The notes: generated from the sequence alone by a model not told the origin. DNA of 64,000 nt from an uncultured Paracoccaceae bacterium (GCA_947496535.1 CANMDE010000001.1:434001-498000), one strand, 5' to 3'; positions 17,108 through 26,198 are shown, counted from the first letter of the stretch. Numbers and translations: made by a program.

Positions 17108-19620
17108 TCCCGCGCCCGCAATACTCGTGCTGGTTTGGCCGCCAGTGGGCGCAGTGCAAATGCCAACCCCGCAAGAAGCGAGGTCAGTGCGCCTCCGCCA
17201 ACGATCAAGAGCGCGTTGGACCAGACGATGCTGTAGTCGTCCTCCATGATGAATGTGGCCACGGCCCATCCGCCCAGAATACCTGCCACCAAGGCGACAA
17301 TTCCTGCTGCAAGGCCAAGAAGTGCGGCACGTAGGGCAAAGCTGGTCATGATCCGTCGGCGGGACGCGCCAAGGGTTTTCAGAACGGCGGCTTCATATGT
17401 CCGCGCTCGCTCACCTGCGATAGCGGCCCCGATCAGCACCAGAAACCCGGTTGCCAGCGTGATCAGCGCCCCGTAGCGCGTGGCCGCAGCAATTCCACTG
17501 ATCAGATCAACGACCTGATCAATCGCGTCGCGAATGCGGATTGCGGTGATGTTTGGATAGGCCCCGGCAAGGTCGCGCAGAATTGGCGCTTCGGCCTCTG
17601 GCGTGGCGTAGACTGTAGAAATCCAGCTATGCGGTGCCCCTGCCAGCGCCGATGGGTTCAGCGCCATGACGAAGCCGATGCCTGCGTCCTCCCAACTGAC
17701 ATCGCGGAAGTTCGTGATTGTTGCGGTGATGTCGCGGCCAAGGATGTTCACCGTGACCTCATCACCGATGGCCAGTCCGATTTCAGCAGCCTCTTCGGCG
17801 GCGAAGCTCATCACGGGCGGGCCGTCATAGTCTTCGGGCCACCATTCGCCTTCTGTTATTGTGTTTCCATCGGCGTTGGTGGCTGAATAGGTGATGCCCC
17901 TGTCGCCGCGCACGACCCAGTGGCCTTGGGCGAACTCTTCTGCCGACTGTCCGTTAATCTGGGTGATGATGCCGCGCAGCATCGGGGCGGTGTCCACCTG
18001 ACTAACCGCCGGATCGTTGGTCAGCCTTTCGCGAAAGCCGTCGATCTGGTCGGGCTGGATATCGACGAAGAAGTAACTTGGCGCGACCTCTGGCAGATCA
18101 CCTGCGAGTGAGTTGCGCAGGTTGCCGTCAATCTGCCCGACAGCCGCCAAGACCGCCAGCCCGAGGCCAAGCGACAGAACCACCGACGTCGTCTCTCCCC
18201 CGCGTGCGCTGACAGCACTAAGCGCCAACCGCAGGGCAGGGCGGCCCCGTGCCCGGTGCTGAAAGCGGCGGGCGATCCAGCGGACGAGGATCGCGGCGAG
18301 GATCAGAATGACCAGCGCCCCGCCGATACCGCCTGCGGTCCAGAGCGTGAGGAACGCGGTCCCTGAGAACCAGATGGCCAGTCCGAGAAGGGTCGCGATC
18401 AGTGCCCCGATGGCAGCCAGATACTTTGTTGCCGGCAGCCCGCGCGATGCCCCGAACGCGTCCCGAAAGAGCGATGCGGCCCGGATGTCTTCGGTCTTTG
18501 ACAGTGGCCATAGCGTGAAGATCAGCGCGGCGAGAATGCCGTAGATTGCAGCCTCGATCAGTGGGCCGGGGTAGATGGTGAAGATGGCTGGGATTGGCAA
18601 TTGAGCCTCGATCACCGGGCCAAGCAATACGGGCAATCCGCCGCCAAGGATGAGGCCCAGTGCAATGCCTAGCAGGGTCAACACACCGATCTGAAAGAAA
18701 TAGGTCAGAAAGATAATCCGGCGTGTGGCCCCAAGTGTTTTCAGGGTGGCAATGACTTCGGTCTTGCCTGCCAGATATGCCCGTACGGCAGAGGATACAC
18801 CGATGCCGCCAACGGCCAATCCAGACAAGCCAACAAGGATCAGAAACGCCCCTATCCGTTCCACAAATCGCGCGGTGCCACCGGCGCCCCGCCTGCTGTC
18901 GCGCCAGCGCAGGCCGGTATCGCGAAACTGCTCTTCGGCTGCGGCTTCCAGCGCGTCGAGGTCGGCACCTTCAGGCAGATCCAGCCGGTATTCTGTAGAA
19001 AACAATGTGCCTTCTAGGATCAGCCCGGAATTGGCCAGATCGTCCGTCAACACGATGGTTCGCGGACCAAGGCCGAAACCGCCCGAGGCGTTATCGGGGT
19101 ATCGGTCAAGAATGGCGCGAAGGGTGAAATCCTGCTCGCCCATTCGGAAGGTGTCACCGGCGGACAGCGCCAGCCTGTCGGCCAGAACACGTTCCATCAC
19201 CGCGCCTTTGTCGGCCAGTGCCTGATCCAGTGGCATATCGGGTTGTAGTGCGACCTGTCCGATCAGTGGATAAGCATCATCGACGGCGCGAACCTGTGTC
19301 AGCCCACGCTCAGCCTCACCGTTGCGATTCACGACGACCATTGACCGGAAATCAACGGTTTCGGAAACATCGTCCGCGATGCTGGCCATCCAAGCGCGTT
19401 CATCGTCGCGGGCGAAGCGATAGGTGAATTCAACCTCCGCATCGCCACCCAAGAGGGCTGCACCGTCGCGGGTCAGACCGGCCTCAATCCCTGCGCGGAC
19501 TGTGCCGACCGCTGCGATGGCCGCGACACCAAGTGCCAGACAAGCAAGGAACACACGAAAACCACGCAAGCCGCCGCGTAATTCGCGTAGGGCAAATCGC
19601 CATGCAATCGCAGTGGTCAT
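17104..19620 (-). CDS. ybbP: ABC transporter permease, FtsX-like (YbbP type)
   Basis: 838 residues. There is an N-terminal helix (about 20-40), a large periplasmic MacB/PCD-like domain and two FtsX permease cores. These are around residues 260-390, with a helix cluster to ~450, and around 715-830, with the GASRR cytoplasmic elbow in the second. This is the YbbP architecture of exporters or mechanotransmission ABC systems. The start overlaps the stop of the ATPase gene by ATGA. The pair sits divergently from tesA, as in E. coli, hinting at a shared lipid or lysophospholipid role, which remains inference. Confidence 0.9.
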   Translation of the reverse strand: MTTAIAWRFALRELRGGLRGFRVFLACLALGVAAIAAVGTVRAGIEAGLTRDGAALLGGDAEVEFTYRFARDDERAWMASIADDVSETVDFRSMVVVNRNGEAERGLTQVRAVDDAYPLIGQVALQPDMPLDQALADKGAVMERVLADRLALSAGDTFRMGEQDFTLRAILDRYPDNASGGFGLGPRTIVLTDDLANSGLILEGTLFSTEYRLDLPEGADLDALEAAAEEQFRDTGLRWRDSRRGAGGTARFVERIGAFLILVGLSGLAVGGIGVSSAVRAYLAGKTEVIATLKTLGATRRIIFLTYFFQIGVLTLLGIALGLILGGGLPVLLGPVIEAQLPIPAIFTIYPGPLIEAAIYGILAALIFTLWPLSKTEDIRAASLFRDAFGASRGLPATKYLAAIGALIATLLGLAIWFSGTAFLTLWTAGGIGGALVILILAAILVRWIARRFQHRARGRPALRLALSAVSARGGETTSVVLSLGLGLAVLAAVGQIDGNLRNSLAGDLPEVAPSYFFVDIQPDQIDGFRERLTNDPAVSQVDTAPMLRGIITQINGQSAEEFAQGHWVVRGDRGITYSATNADGNTITEGEWWPEDYDGPPVMSFAAEEAAEIGLAIGDEVTVNILGRDITATITNFRDVSWEDAGIGFVMALNPSALAGAPHSWISTVYATPEAEAPILRDLAGAYPNITAIRIRDAIDQVVDLISGIAAATRYGALITLATGFLVLIGAAIAGERARTYEAAVLKTLGASRRRIMTSFALRAALLGLAAGIVALVAGILGGWAVATFIMEDDYSIVWSNALLIVGGGALTSLLAGLAFALRPLAAKPARVLRARE

Positions 19621-20309
19621 TCGGCGGCCTTGGAAAGTGGTTGATCTATACGCCCATCGCGCAGGCGCACGATCCGATCACAGCGCGCTGCCAGATCATT
19701 GGCATGGGTGACCATGATCAGGGTGGCCCCATGCCGGTCGCGCAGATCAAAGAGAAGATCGATGATGGCCTGACCGTTTGCCTCATCAAGATTGCCGGTC
19801 GGCTCATCCGCGAGTAGCAGGCGCGGTCGTGGTGCAGAAGCGCGGGCAAGCGCCACGCGCTGTTGCTCGCCACCTGACATCTGGTTGGGATAATGGTTGA
19901 TCCGGTCGGCAAGGCCCACGGCCTGCAATTCGGATTCTGCCCGGTCGAATGCATCTGACGCACCGGCAAGTTCCAAAGGGGTTGCCACGTTCTCTAACGC
20001 GGTCATGGTAGGGATCAGGTGGAAAGATTGAAAAACCACCCCCATATTATCCCTGCGAAAGCGGGCGAGCTGGTCTTCGTTCATCGCCGTCAGATCCTGG
20101 CCCACCGCCTCGATCCGGCCGGAGGTGGCCTGTTCCAACCCGCCCATCAGCATAAGGAGCGATGATTTGCCCGATCCACTTGGCCCAACAAGACCCAATG
20201 TCTCCCCCGCCGTCACGTCCAGCGAGATGTCGTGCAGGATGTCCACTCGGCCTGCATTGCCCTCAAGTGACAAGCTGGCGTTGGTGATGGTCAGGACGGG
20301 GTCGGTCAT
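19617..20309 (-). CDS. ybbA: ABC transporter ATPase (YbbA/LolD type)
   Basis: 230 residues. Walker A is GPSGSGKSS, the signature is [14 protein letters not shown] and Walker B is [13 protein letters not shown], followed by a His switch in MVTHAND. It energises the adjacent FtsX-like permease. The start at 20309 is chosen because upstream codons would run into the tesA signal peptide region on the other strand and are atypical. The ATG shares a CATG with the start of tesA, so the two divergent genes begin on the same four bases. Confidence 0.92.
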   Translation of the reverse strand: MTDPVLTITNASLSLEGNAGRVDILHDISLDVTAGETLGLVGPSGSGKSSLLMLMGGLEQATSGRIEAVGQDLTAMNEDQLARFRRDNMGVVFQSFHLIPTMTALENVATPLELAGASDAFDRAESELQAVGLADRINHYPNQMSGGEQQRVALARASAPRPRLLLADEPTGNLDEANGQAIIDLLFDLRDRHGATLIMVTHANDLAARCDRIVRLRDGRIDQPLSKAAE

Positions 20310-20991
20310 GCAGGGGGCCTCTGATCGGGTGGTACAGGCTGGATATGGTGCGCTTCGCGCGCTCCGCAACCTTATTGCCATGGTTTTGATAACAACTGGT
20401 ATAGCGCATGCGGAGACGGTCACAATTGCGGCACTTGGGGACAGTCTGACGGCAGGCTATGGATTGCCATCCGCAGAGGGTTTTGTCCCGCAATTGCAGG
20501 GCTGGCTGGATACGCATGGTGCCGATGCAAAGGTGATCAACGCGGGTGTATCTGGCGATACCACGGCGGGTGGGCTCAGCCGGGTTGCGTGGACGCTGAC
20601 GCCAGATGTGGATGCGATGATCGTGACGCTTGGGGGTAATGATTATTTACGCGGCCTTGATCCGGCCGTGAGTCGGGCCAATCTGGAAGGTATCTTGCAA
20701 GCTGGGCAAGCCGCCGGGGTGGATATGCTGCTTGTCGGGTTAAGCGTCGGGTCGAATTATGGTGCCGATTATAAAGATACATTTGAGGGCATGTATGCCG
20801 ATCTGGCCGCCGATTATGATGTTTCGCTTTACCCCGATTTCTCGGCCGGTTTGCGCGCCGTGGCAGGGTTGGGCGACGGCATGGCGGCGTATTTGCAAAC
20901 CGACGGTATTCATCCCAACAGCAAGGGCGTTGCCGTCATTGTCGAGGCGATGGGGCCGACTGTCCTGAGCTTTATTGAGGCGGCGGAGTAG
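20308..20991 (+). CDS. tesA: TesA-like SGNH lipase/arylesterase (acyl-CoA thioesterase I/lysophospholipase L1)
   Basis: 227 residues with all SGNH blocks: GDSLTAGYG (nucleophile Ser), GGNDYLRG and DGIHPNSKG (Asp-His). The N terminus has a hydrophobic stretch ending GIAHA, consistent with periplasmic export. Substrates in the family include lysophospholipids, acyl-CoA and aryl esters. The ATG at 20308 gives a full signal peptide; GTG around 20329 or ATG 20380 are alternatives. It is divergent from ybbA, with the start codons interlocked, and directly abuts the SRAP gene downstream. Confidence 0.9.
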   Translation: MQGASDRVVQAGYGALRALRNLIAMVLITTGIAHAETVTIAALGDSLTAGYGLPSAEGFVPQLQGWLDTHGADAKVINAGVSGDTTAGGLSRVAWTLTPDVDAMIVTLGGNDYLRGLDPAVSRANLEGILQAGQAAGVDMLLVGLSVGSNYGADYKDTFEGMYADLAADYDVSLYPDFSAGLRAVAGLGDGMAAYLQTDGIHPNSKGVAVIVEAMGPTVLSFIEAAE

Positions 20992-21573
20992 ATGCCAGGG
21001 CGGTTTTTCCTTAGCCGCCCGGTGGCCGGTATCACAGACCCGCCGCGCCGAAATATCGCGCCGGGCCAAGAGGTTATCACGCTAACCACCGAAGGGGCGC
21101 AGCACATGCGTTGGGGGATGATCCCTGTGGGACGCGTGAATGCGCGGGGGCGACCGGTGATGGAGACGATTGTGAATGCGCGATCCGAAACGGTTTTCGA
21201 CAAATCAGCATATGCCGATGTGAAACGGGCGGTGGTTCCGGTGGATGGCTGGTACGAATGGACCGGCGAAAAGCGCCGCAAGACAGCTTGGCGCATCTCG
21301 CGTAAGGATGGCGAATTACTGTACTTTGCAGCGATTTATGACATCTGGAACGGCCCCGGTGGCGTGACAGTGCATCAGGTTGCAACCATCACATGCGACC
21401 CGTCGGCGGATGTTCGCGATATTCATCACCGCATGGGAGTTATCCTGAATGAAAATCAATTGGATCAATGGCTTTCGGCTGATGAGGATACGGTCAAAAG
21501 TTTAATGAAACCCTACCCGGACGGGACGTTGAAGGTGAAAGAGGCCGTTGACGTGGACTGGACGGCGGCATGA
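20992..21573 (+). CDS. SRAP-family protein (YedK/HMCES-like) lacking the catalytic Cys2
   Basis: 193 residues of the SOS response-associated peptidase fold: N62-A-R64 in VNARSE, E89 in GWYEW and H145 in HHRMGVIL. YedK/HMCES proteins crosslink to abasic sites in single-stranded DNA through the alpha-amino group and thiol of Cys2, exposed after Met removal. Here the protein begins MPGRFF, so residue 2 is Pro where MCGRF is expected. The ATG directly follows the tesA stop and no better start is seen. The other active-site residues are kept, so it is not simply decayed. Confidence 0.88.
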   Translation: MPGRFFLSRPVAGITDPPRRNIAPGQEVITLTTEGAQHMRWGMIPVGRVNARGRPVMETIVNARSETVFDKSAYADVKRAVVPVDGWYEWTGEKRRKTAWRISRKDGELLYFAAIYDIWNGPGGVTVHQVATITCDPSADVRDIHHRMGVILNENQLDQWLSADEDTVKSLMKPYPDGTLKVKEAVDVDWTAA

Positions 21574-21612
21574 CGCTAGGTTGGATGTCTCAACAATACT
21601 GGAGGGAAGCCC

Positions 21613-21816
21613 ATGTCTGTCGCTAAAGTCACCGAAATTATTGCGTCTTCATCGAAATCTTTTGATGATGCTGTGGAAAACGGGATCAAGAAGGCGTCAA
21701 AAACGCTGGATGGTATTACCGGGGCCTGGGTGTCGGATCAGAAGGTCACTGTAAAGGATGGTAAAATCAGCGAATATCGGGTCGTGATGCGCCTGACATT
21801 TGTCCTAAAGGACTGA
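21613..21816 (+). CDS. Dodecin, flavin-storage protein
   Basis: 67 residues. KVTEIIASSSKSFDDAV, the aromatic GAWVSDQ and a closing YRVVMRLTFVL are the dodecin pattern. Dodecins assemble as hollow dodecamers that bind FMN/FAD or riboflavin pairs, with the Trp stacking on the isoalloxazine ring. GGAGGG lies eight bases before the ATG. A strong terminator follows directly, so it is probably a single-gene unit. The length is normal for the family. Confidence 0.93.
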   Translation: MSVAKVTEIIASSSKSFDDAVENGIKKASKTLDGITGAWVSDQKVTVKDGKISEYRVVMRLTFVLKD

Positions 21817-21825
21817 CAAATTATA

Positions 21826-21858
21826 CAAAAAGGGCGCCGATGAAGGGCGCCCTTTTTT
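21826..21858. terminator. Bidirectional Rho-independent terminator between dodecin and cspA
   Basis: GGGCGCC and GGCGCCC are separated by seven bases. A run of A precedes the stem and six T follow it, so it can terminate both the dodecin gene (plus) and the cold-shock gene (minus). Confidence 0.85.
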
Positions 21859-21882
21859 GTTTCGTCGTATGGTCGAAGTGCC

Positions 21883-22092
21883 TTAGTCAGCCAAGGTCAG
21901 GTTAATGGCGCTTTCGCGGCCATCACGCCCAGCTTCGATGTCAAAATTGACCTTTTGATCATCACGCAACCCGGTCAATCCTGACCGTTCAACTGCGGAA
22001 ATATGAACAAACACGTCCTTTGATCCGCCATCTGGAGCGATAAAACCAAAACCTTTGGTGGTGTTGAACCATTTGACAGTGCCTGAAGCCAT
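21883..22092 (-). CDS. cspA: Cold-shock protein, CspA family (first copy)
   Basis: 69 residues, a single cold-shock OB domain. [12 protein letters not shown] is RNP1 and DVFVHISAV is RNP2. It binds single-stranded RNA/DNA and melts mRNA structure. The start at 22092 (MASGTV) matches family N termini; the longer frame to 22149 is discounted. It differs from the copy 235 bases upstream at only a handful of residues. The ~235-base gap between the two genes could provide a long 5' leader, as is common for cold-shock genes. Confidence 0.93.
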   Translation of the reverse strand: MASGTVKWFNTTKGFGFIAPDGGSKDVFVHISAVERSGLTGLRDDQKVNFDIEAGRDGRESAINLTLAD

Positions 22093-22327
22093 GTCTCTGT
22101 TTTCCTTAATAATTACCGCTCGCGGAAGTGCAGCGGACCGGCCCGTCAAACTTGGATCGATTGACTCGCGGTATCAGGAATCAGTGGTCGATATTGTTAA
22201 CGTCGCGGAAACAACATGTGCGCCGTCCATATATTTCGCAAGTAAATTTCAATCGTGAAATATAGGTGGCGAACAATTGCCGATCGGACCTGAGACAAGT
22301 CCCGGGTCCAATCGCATAAGTAGTTTC

Positions 22328-22534
22328 TTAGGCCAGTGCGAGATTGATAGCCGATTCGCGACCATCACGGCCGGCTTCGATATCAAATGTCACTTTTTGG
22401 TCGTCGTTCAGACCGGTGAGACCGGAGCGTTCAACCGCAGAGATGTGAACGAATACATCTTTAGCGCCACCATCAGGTGCGATAAAACCAAAACCTTTAG
22501 TGGTGTTGAACCATTTTACGGTGCCAGTTGCCAT
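22328..22534 (-). CDS. cspA: Cold-shock protein, CspA family (second copy)
   Basis: 68 residues, near identical to the neighbouring copy, with the same RNP1 (KGFGFI) and RNP2 (VFVHI) motifs. It is probably a tandem duplication. AAAAGGAAAAACACA precedes the ATG. No clear T-run terminator lies between the copies, so readthrough from this gene into the first copy is possible, but the 235-base spacing suggests separate promoters. Confidence 0.93.
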   Translation of the reverse strand: MATGTVKWFNTTKGFGFIAPDGGAKDVFVHISAVERSGLTGLNDDQKVTFDIEAGRDGRESAINLALA

Positions 22535-22721
22535 TGTGTTTTTCCTTTTAGATCAATGCTATCCGCGTAGGTGCGACAGCTCGGCTTAGTCAGTGCAAAA
22601 TCGAAAGACTGTAGCCTGGAAGGAAAACAGTGGGTCGAGTTGGATCACGTCAGCAGGCGTGATGTGGGGTGTCCAACAGAAAAAAGCAAGTCACTTTGTT
22701 GCGAAAGAAAGAGTTTATAAC

Positions 22722-22934
22722 TCAGCTGGCAGATTTTGCCGCATTCTGTCTGGTAGAAAGAGTTTCGTCCGCTTGTTCCGTTGTTACACTCATAAGCTGG
22801 CCGAGCAACGTAGCAGAGCCGACAAATGAATATACCAAAAAGCACGCTAAGATGCTGAAATCAAACACAAAGTATGAAAACGAGGCACAAAAGAGCCCAG
22901 CTAGTCCACTAATTATGATCATTGCAAGTCCCAT
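22722..22934 (-). CDS. Small putative membrane protein, unknown function
   Basis: 70 residues. Two hydrophobic helices (about 2-22 and 25-47) are followed by a hydrophilic tail beginning TTEQADE. An AGGA lies eight bases before the ATG. The composition looks like a genuine two-helix inner-membrane peptide rather than random frame. No family recognised. It lies between the cold-shock gene and the DUF4415 gene in a stretch with no other candidate. Confidence 0.5.
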   Translation of the reverse strand: MGLAMIIISGLAGLFCASFSYFVFDFSILACFLVYSFVGSATLLGQLMSVTTEQADETLSTRQNAAKSAS

Positions 22935-23277
22935 TGCAGTTATCCTGTGGTTGTCCCGTGAGTTTTACTTAAGGGATAAAAAGTGACGAAAGTGAGGGGA
23001 ATTTGCGCAGTTTTTCTGCAGAGTGTGAATTTTGCCCCCCATTTGATGGTGTGACGTGGCGTCATTTCTTTTGAAGACTGCACTCACTTGATCCTCAAAA
23101 CCTTAAGAAAAAATGAAGTTGGCACGGGTGTAACTTTTGTTCTCGACCCGAACGACATGGTTAACCATCGCCCGAAACCGGTCGGACACGTGTCGGCAAA
23201 ACGTCGGGCACCGACGCGCGGCGGCTTGAGGGTCCGTTAACATCTGGTGTTCATCCTTTGCCACAAAGGAGACACTC
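22935..23277. other. Intergenic stretch upstream of the DUF4415 gene
   Basis: 343 bases without a convincing gene. The only notable sequence is the palindrome ATGGTTAACCAT (23157-23168), which contains TTAACCAT, close to a CtrA half-site of alphaproteobacteria. It lies about 110 bases before the DUF4415 start. No terminator or RNA gene is seen. Confidence 0.5.
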
Positions 23278-23658
23278 ATGCCCCGAATGACCAAAGGCGA
23301 ACGCTTATCGCGCAAGTATCTGATGCGGTATCTTTATGAGCAGACACTGGATCAGGAGAACCTGTCGCTGGCCCTTCGGGACAGGGTGCCCACGGCATGG
23401 CACACGCTTGAAAGCGATCTGGATGTGGAGGAACCCAAGTTGAAGGTTACTCTGCGCCTTGATGAAAGTGTCGCGCGATTTTATCGCGCGATGGGGGCGG
23501 GGTATCAGGGGCGGATCAACCGTATCCTCAGCCTTTGGGCCCATATGAAGATCGCCGATGCCATGCGAGTGGAAGAGGCGATCCAGCTTCAGTTGAAAGA
23601 ACTGAACGACAAGGATGACGCGCGGTTGGCAGCAGGCAAGGAGCCGGTCGGGTTTTGA
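23278..23658 (+). CDS. DUF4415/BrnA-type antitoxin-like protein, orphan
   Basis: 126 residues. The central part, KVTLRLDESVARFYRAMG followed by GYQGRINRILSLW, is the ribbon-helix-helix signature of DUF4415/BrnA antitoxins (strand of KVTLRLD, then the two helices). Those proteins repress their own operon and neutralise the BrnT RNase. No BrnT-like frame lies on either side, so this copy is an orphan and may act only as a DNA-binding regulator. AAAGGAGACACTC precedes the ATG. The N-terminal ~50 residues are Arg/Leu-rich and extra to the core domain. Confidence 0.72.
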   Translation: MPRMTKGERLSRKYLMRYLYEQTLDQENLSLALRDRVPTAWHTLESDLDVEEPKLKVTLRLDESVARFYRAMGAGYQGRINRILSLWAHMKIADAMRVEEAIQLQLKELNDKDDARLAAGKEPVGF

Positions 23659-23682
23659 TCTGAGGTGGGGTGAAAACCCACC

Positions 23683-25338
23683 CTAACGCACGAATTTCTT
23701 ATGCTTCATCCGCTTCGGTTCCAGCGCGTCGGCGCCCAACCTGCGTTTCTTGTCTTCTTCGTAGTCGGTGAAGGCCCCCTGGAACCATTCGATGTGGGCG
23801 TCGCCTTCGAAGGCAAGGATGTGCGTGCAGATCCGGTCGAGGAAGAAGCGGTCGTGGCTGATGACCACGGCGCAGCCTGCGAAGTCGACCAATGCGTCTT
23901 CCAGCGCGCGGAGGGTTTCTACGTCGAGATCGTTGGTTGGTTCGTCGAGTAGGAGGACGTTGCCGCCAGATTTCAGCAGCTTGGCCATATGCACGCGGTT
24001 GCGTTCACCGCCCGACAGCAGCCCTACCTTTTTCTGCTGGTCGCCGCCTTTGAAGTTGAAGGCCGAGCAGTAGGCGCGGGAGTTCATGGAGGCGTCGCCG
24101 AGTTCGATAATCTCGGCCCCGCCGCTGATTTCTTCCCAGACGGTGGTGTCGGGGTTCAGCGCGTCACGGGATTGGTCAACGTAGCTTAGCTTTACGGTGT
24201 CGCCGTATTCGACGGTGCCTTCGTCTGGTTCAGCCTGTCCGGTGAGCATGGAAAAGAGCGTGGATTTACCCGCGCCGTTTGGCCCGATCACGCCGACGAT
24301 ACCGCCGGGTGGCAGGTCGAATGACAGCCCTTCGATGAGGAGCTTGTCGCCCATGTGCTTCTTGAGGTTTTCGACCTCGATCACTTTGGACCCAAGACGT
24401 GGACCGTTGGGGATGATGATCTGGGCGCGGCCCATTTTTTCTTTTTCGGACTGGTTGGCCATGTCGTTGTAGGCGCTGATCCGCGCCTTGGATTTGGCTT
24501 GCCGGGCTTTGGCGCCTTGCCGCATCCATTCCAGTTCCCGTTGCAGGGTGCGTTGTTTGGATTTGTCGTCTTTCGCTTCGCGCTCCAGCCGTTTGGCTTT
24601 TGCCTCCAGCCAGCTGGAATAGTTGCCCTCGTGCGGGATGCCGGAGCCGCGGTCGAGTTCGAGAATCCAGCCAGTGATCGCGTCCAGGAAATAGCGGTCG
24701 TGCGTGACGATCAGGATGGTGCCTTTGTAATCGATCAGGTGCTGTTGCAGCCACGCGATGGTTTCGGCGTCCAGGTGGTTGGTTGGTTCGTCGAGTAGCA
24801 GCATGTCGGGCGCATCGAGCAGAAGTTGGCAGAGCGCGACCCGGCGTTTTTCGCCGCCGGACAGGGTGGTGACGTCAGCATCGTCTGGGGGACACCGCAG
24901 CGCCTCCATCGAGATGTCGATCTGTGCGTCGAGATCCCAGAGGTTCTGGCTGTCAATCTGGTCTTGCAGTTGTGCCATCTCGTCAGCAGTTTCTTCGGAG
25001 TAGTTCATGGCGACTTCGTTATAGCGATCAAGGATCGCTTTTTTGTCGGCTACGCCCAGCATGACGTTTTCGCGGACGGTCAGGTTTGGGTCGAGTTCGG
25101 GTTCCTGTGGCAGGTAGCCGACGCGCGCGCCTTCAGCTGCCCATGCTTCGCCGGCGAAGTCTTTGTCCTGACCGGCCATGATCCGCATCAGCGTTGATTT
25201 ACCGGTACCGTTCACGCCCACGACGCCGATTTTGACGCCGGGCAGGAAATTGAGGCGGATGTTTTCGAATACCTTTTTACCGCCGGGGTAGGTTTTGGAT
25301 ACGCCATCCATGAAATACACGAATTGATTGCTGGCCAT
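23683..25338 (-). CDS. ettA: EttA, energy-dependent translational throttle ABC-F protein
   Basis: 551 residues with two ABC domains. Walker A sequences are GVNGTGKST and GPNGAGKST, and signatures are [12 protein letters not shown] and [12 protein letters not shown]. The linker carries the ABC-F arm, and EttA-specific [19 protein letters not shown] is present. EttA binds the ribosomal E site and gates the first elongation cycle according to ATP/ADP. No transmembrane part. The protein is full length (E. coli EttA ~555). It is convergent with the DUF4415 gene, with a short inverted repeat (GGTGGG/CCCACC, 23664-23682) in the gap. Confidence 0.95.
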   Translation of the reverse strand: MASNQFVYFMDGVSKTYPGGKKVFENIRLNFLPGVKIGVVGVNGTGKSTLMRIMAGQDKDFAGEAWAAEGARVGYLPQEPELDPNLTVRENVMLGVADKKAILDRYNEVAMNYSEETADEMAQLQDQIDSQNLWDLDAQIDISMEALRCPPDDADVTTLSGGEKRRVALCQLLLDAPDMLLLDEPTNHLDAETIAWLQQHLIDYKGTILIVTHDRYFLDAITGWILELDRGSGIPHEGNYSSWLEAKAKRLEREAKDDKSKQRTLQRELEWMRQGAKARQAKSKARISAYNDMANQSEKEKMGRAQIIIPNGPRLGSKVIEVENLKKHMGDKLLIEGLSFDLPPGGIVGVIGPNGAGKSTLFSMLTGQAEPDEGTVEYGDTVKLSYVDQSRDALNPDTTVWEEISGGAEIIELGDASMNSRAYCSAFNFKGGDQQKKVGLLSGGERNRVHMAKLLKSGGNVLLLDEPTNDLDVETLRALEDALVDFAGCAVVISHDRFFLDRICTHILAFEGDAHIEWFQGAFTDYEEDKKRRLGADALEPKRMKHKKFVR

Positions 25339-25749
25339 TTGGGACGCTCCGCTAAGCTTTGAGTTGGCCTTTCGTTAGCGGAAGGCGGCGGCGGGGGCAA
25401 TCGGTGTTGGCGTCAAGCCAGTGCAGGACCCGATCAGTGAGCGCTGATTTCAGGACCAACAGCTTTGGGCGTTAGAGTTCCCCAAAGCAACCATTTCAGC
25501 GGCATTGGCGTTAGAGGCATTTTGGCTAAAAACCATGCAATAGATAACTATCTGAACTGCCATTGAGGCGGTTTTTGGCCAAAAACGACTGAAAAAGACC
25601 ACCTTATCAAGTTTTTTTCGCCTGTACGCCTTGTTGGCGTATGCTGTCAGACAGTTCAACATCGCAACATAGGGAACAGAAAAAAAGGCATCGGGGGTCC
25701 AACACCCCAATCCAAGACCAAAATACGACAAACAACAGGGACACTAATC
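25339..25749. other. Intergenic region between divergent ettA and uspA
   Basis: 411 bases with no convincing gene; a 93-residue minus frame inside lacks protein-like composition. It must contain both promoters. GTTTTTGGCCAAAAAC (25571-25586) is a perfect 16-base palindrome, and a weaker AGATAACTATCT lies at 25542-25553. These are possible operator or replication-related sites. No FNR-type TTGAT-N4-ATCAA was found. Confidence 0.6.
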
Positions 25750-26190
25750 ATGAGTAAAACAACCTTTATCGTCGGCCTTGACGGGTCCGAGGCAGGGAGC
25801 CGCGCATTGGCTTTTGCCAAGGAACGCGCCAAAGCGGTCGGCGATGCGGCAATTGCTATTTGTTATATTATCGAATGGTCGCCGTTCACTTTCCAAACCC
25901 CCGAAGAGAATGAACAACGCCACAAGCGCCGCGAAGACGAAATTGCAATGGCGCATGAGCGTGTCCTGGACCCGGCTGTAACCCAATGTAAATCAGAAGG
26001 GTTCACCGCAGAGGGCATCGTAAAGCATGGTGACGCCGCTGATCTGCTGGATGCGATAGCCAAAGAGCAGGGTGCCTCGCAAATTATCGTGGGCCGGGTT
26101 GGCGCACGTGGTCTGAAAGAACGTGTTTTTGGCGGTGTCACTGGACGGTTGGTTGCTTCGGCCTCTGTCCCTGTGACGATTGTTCCATGA
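25750..26190 (+). CDS. Universal stress protein, UspA family
   Basis: 146 residues, one USP domain. It starts TTFIVGLDGSEAG with the nucleotide-side Asp, and the C-terminal IVGRVGARGLKERVFGGVTGRL and SVPVTIVP resemble the ATP-loop region of the family. These cytoplasmic proteins accumulate on starvation or stress. Its stop overlaps the upstream end of the symporter frame, and the two are likely cotranscribed, an arrangement that suggests a regulatory tie to the transporter (inference). Confidence 0.9.
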   Translation: MSKTTFIVGLDGSEAGSRALAFAKERAKAVGDAAIAICYIIEWSPFTFQTPEENEQRHKRREDEIAMAHERVLDPAVTQCKSEGFTAEGIVKHGDAADLLDAIAKEQGASQIIVGRVGARGLKERVFGGVTGRLVASASVPVTIVP

Positions 26191-26198
26191 GGGGGCGG

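Noticed and set aside
23278..23658. Complete BrnTA toxin-antitoxin pair
   Set aside because: No BrnT-like frame was found upstream or downstream, so only the antitoxin-like gene is present.
25450..25731. 93-codon minus-strand frame between ettA and uspA
   Set aside because: No ribosome-binding site, atypical composition, and it lies across the expected promoter region.
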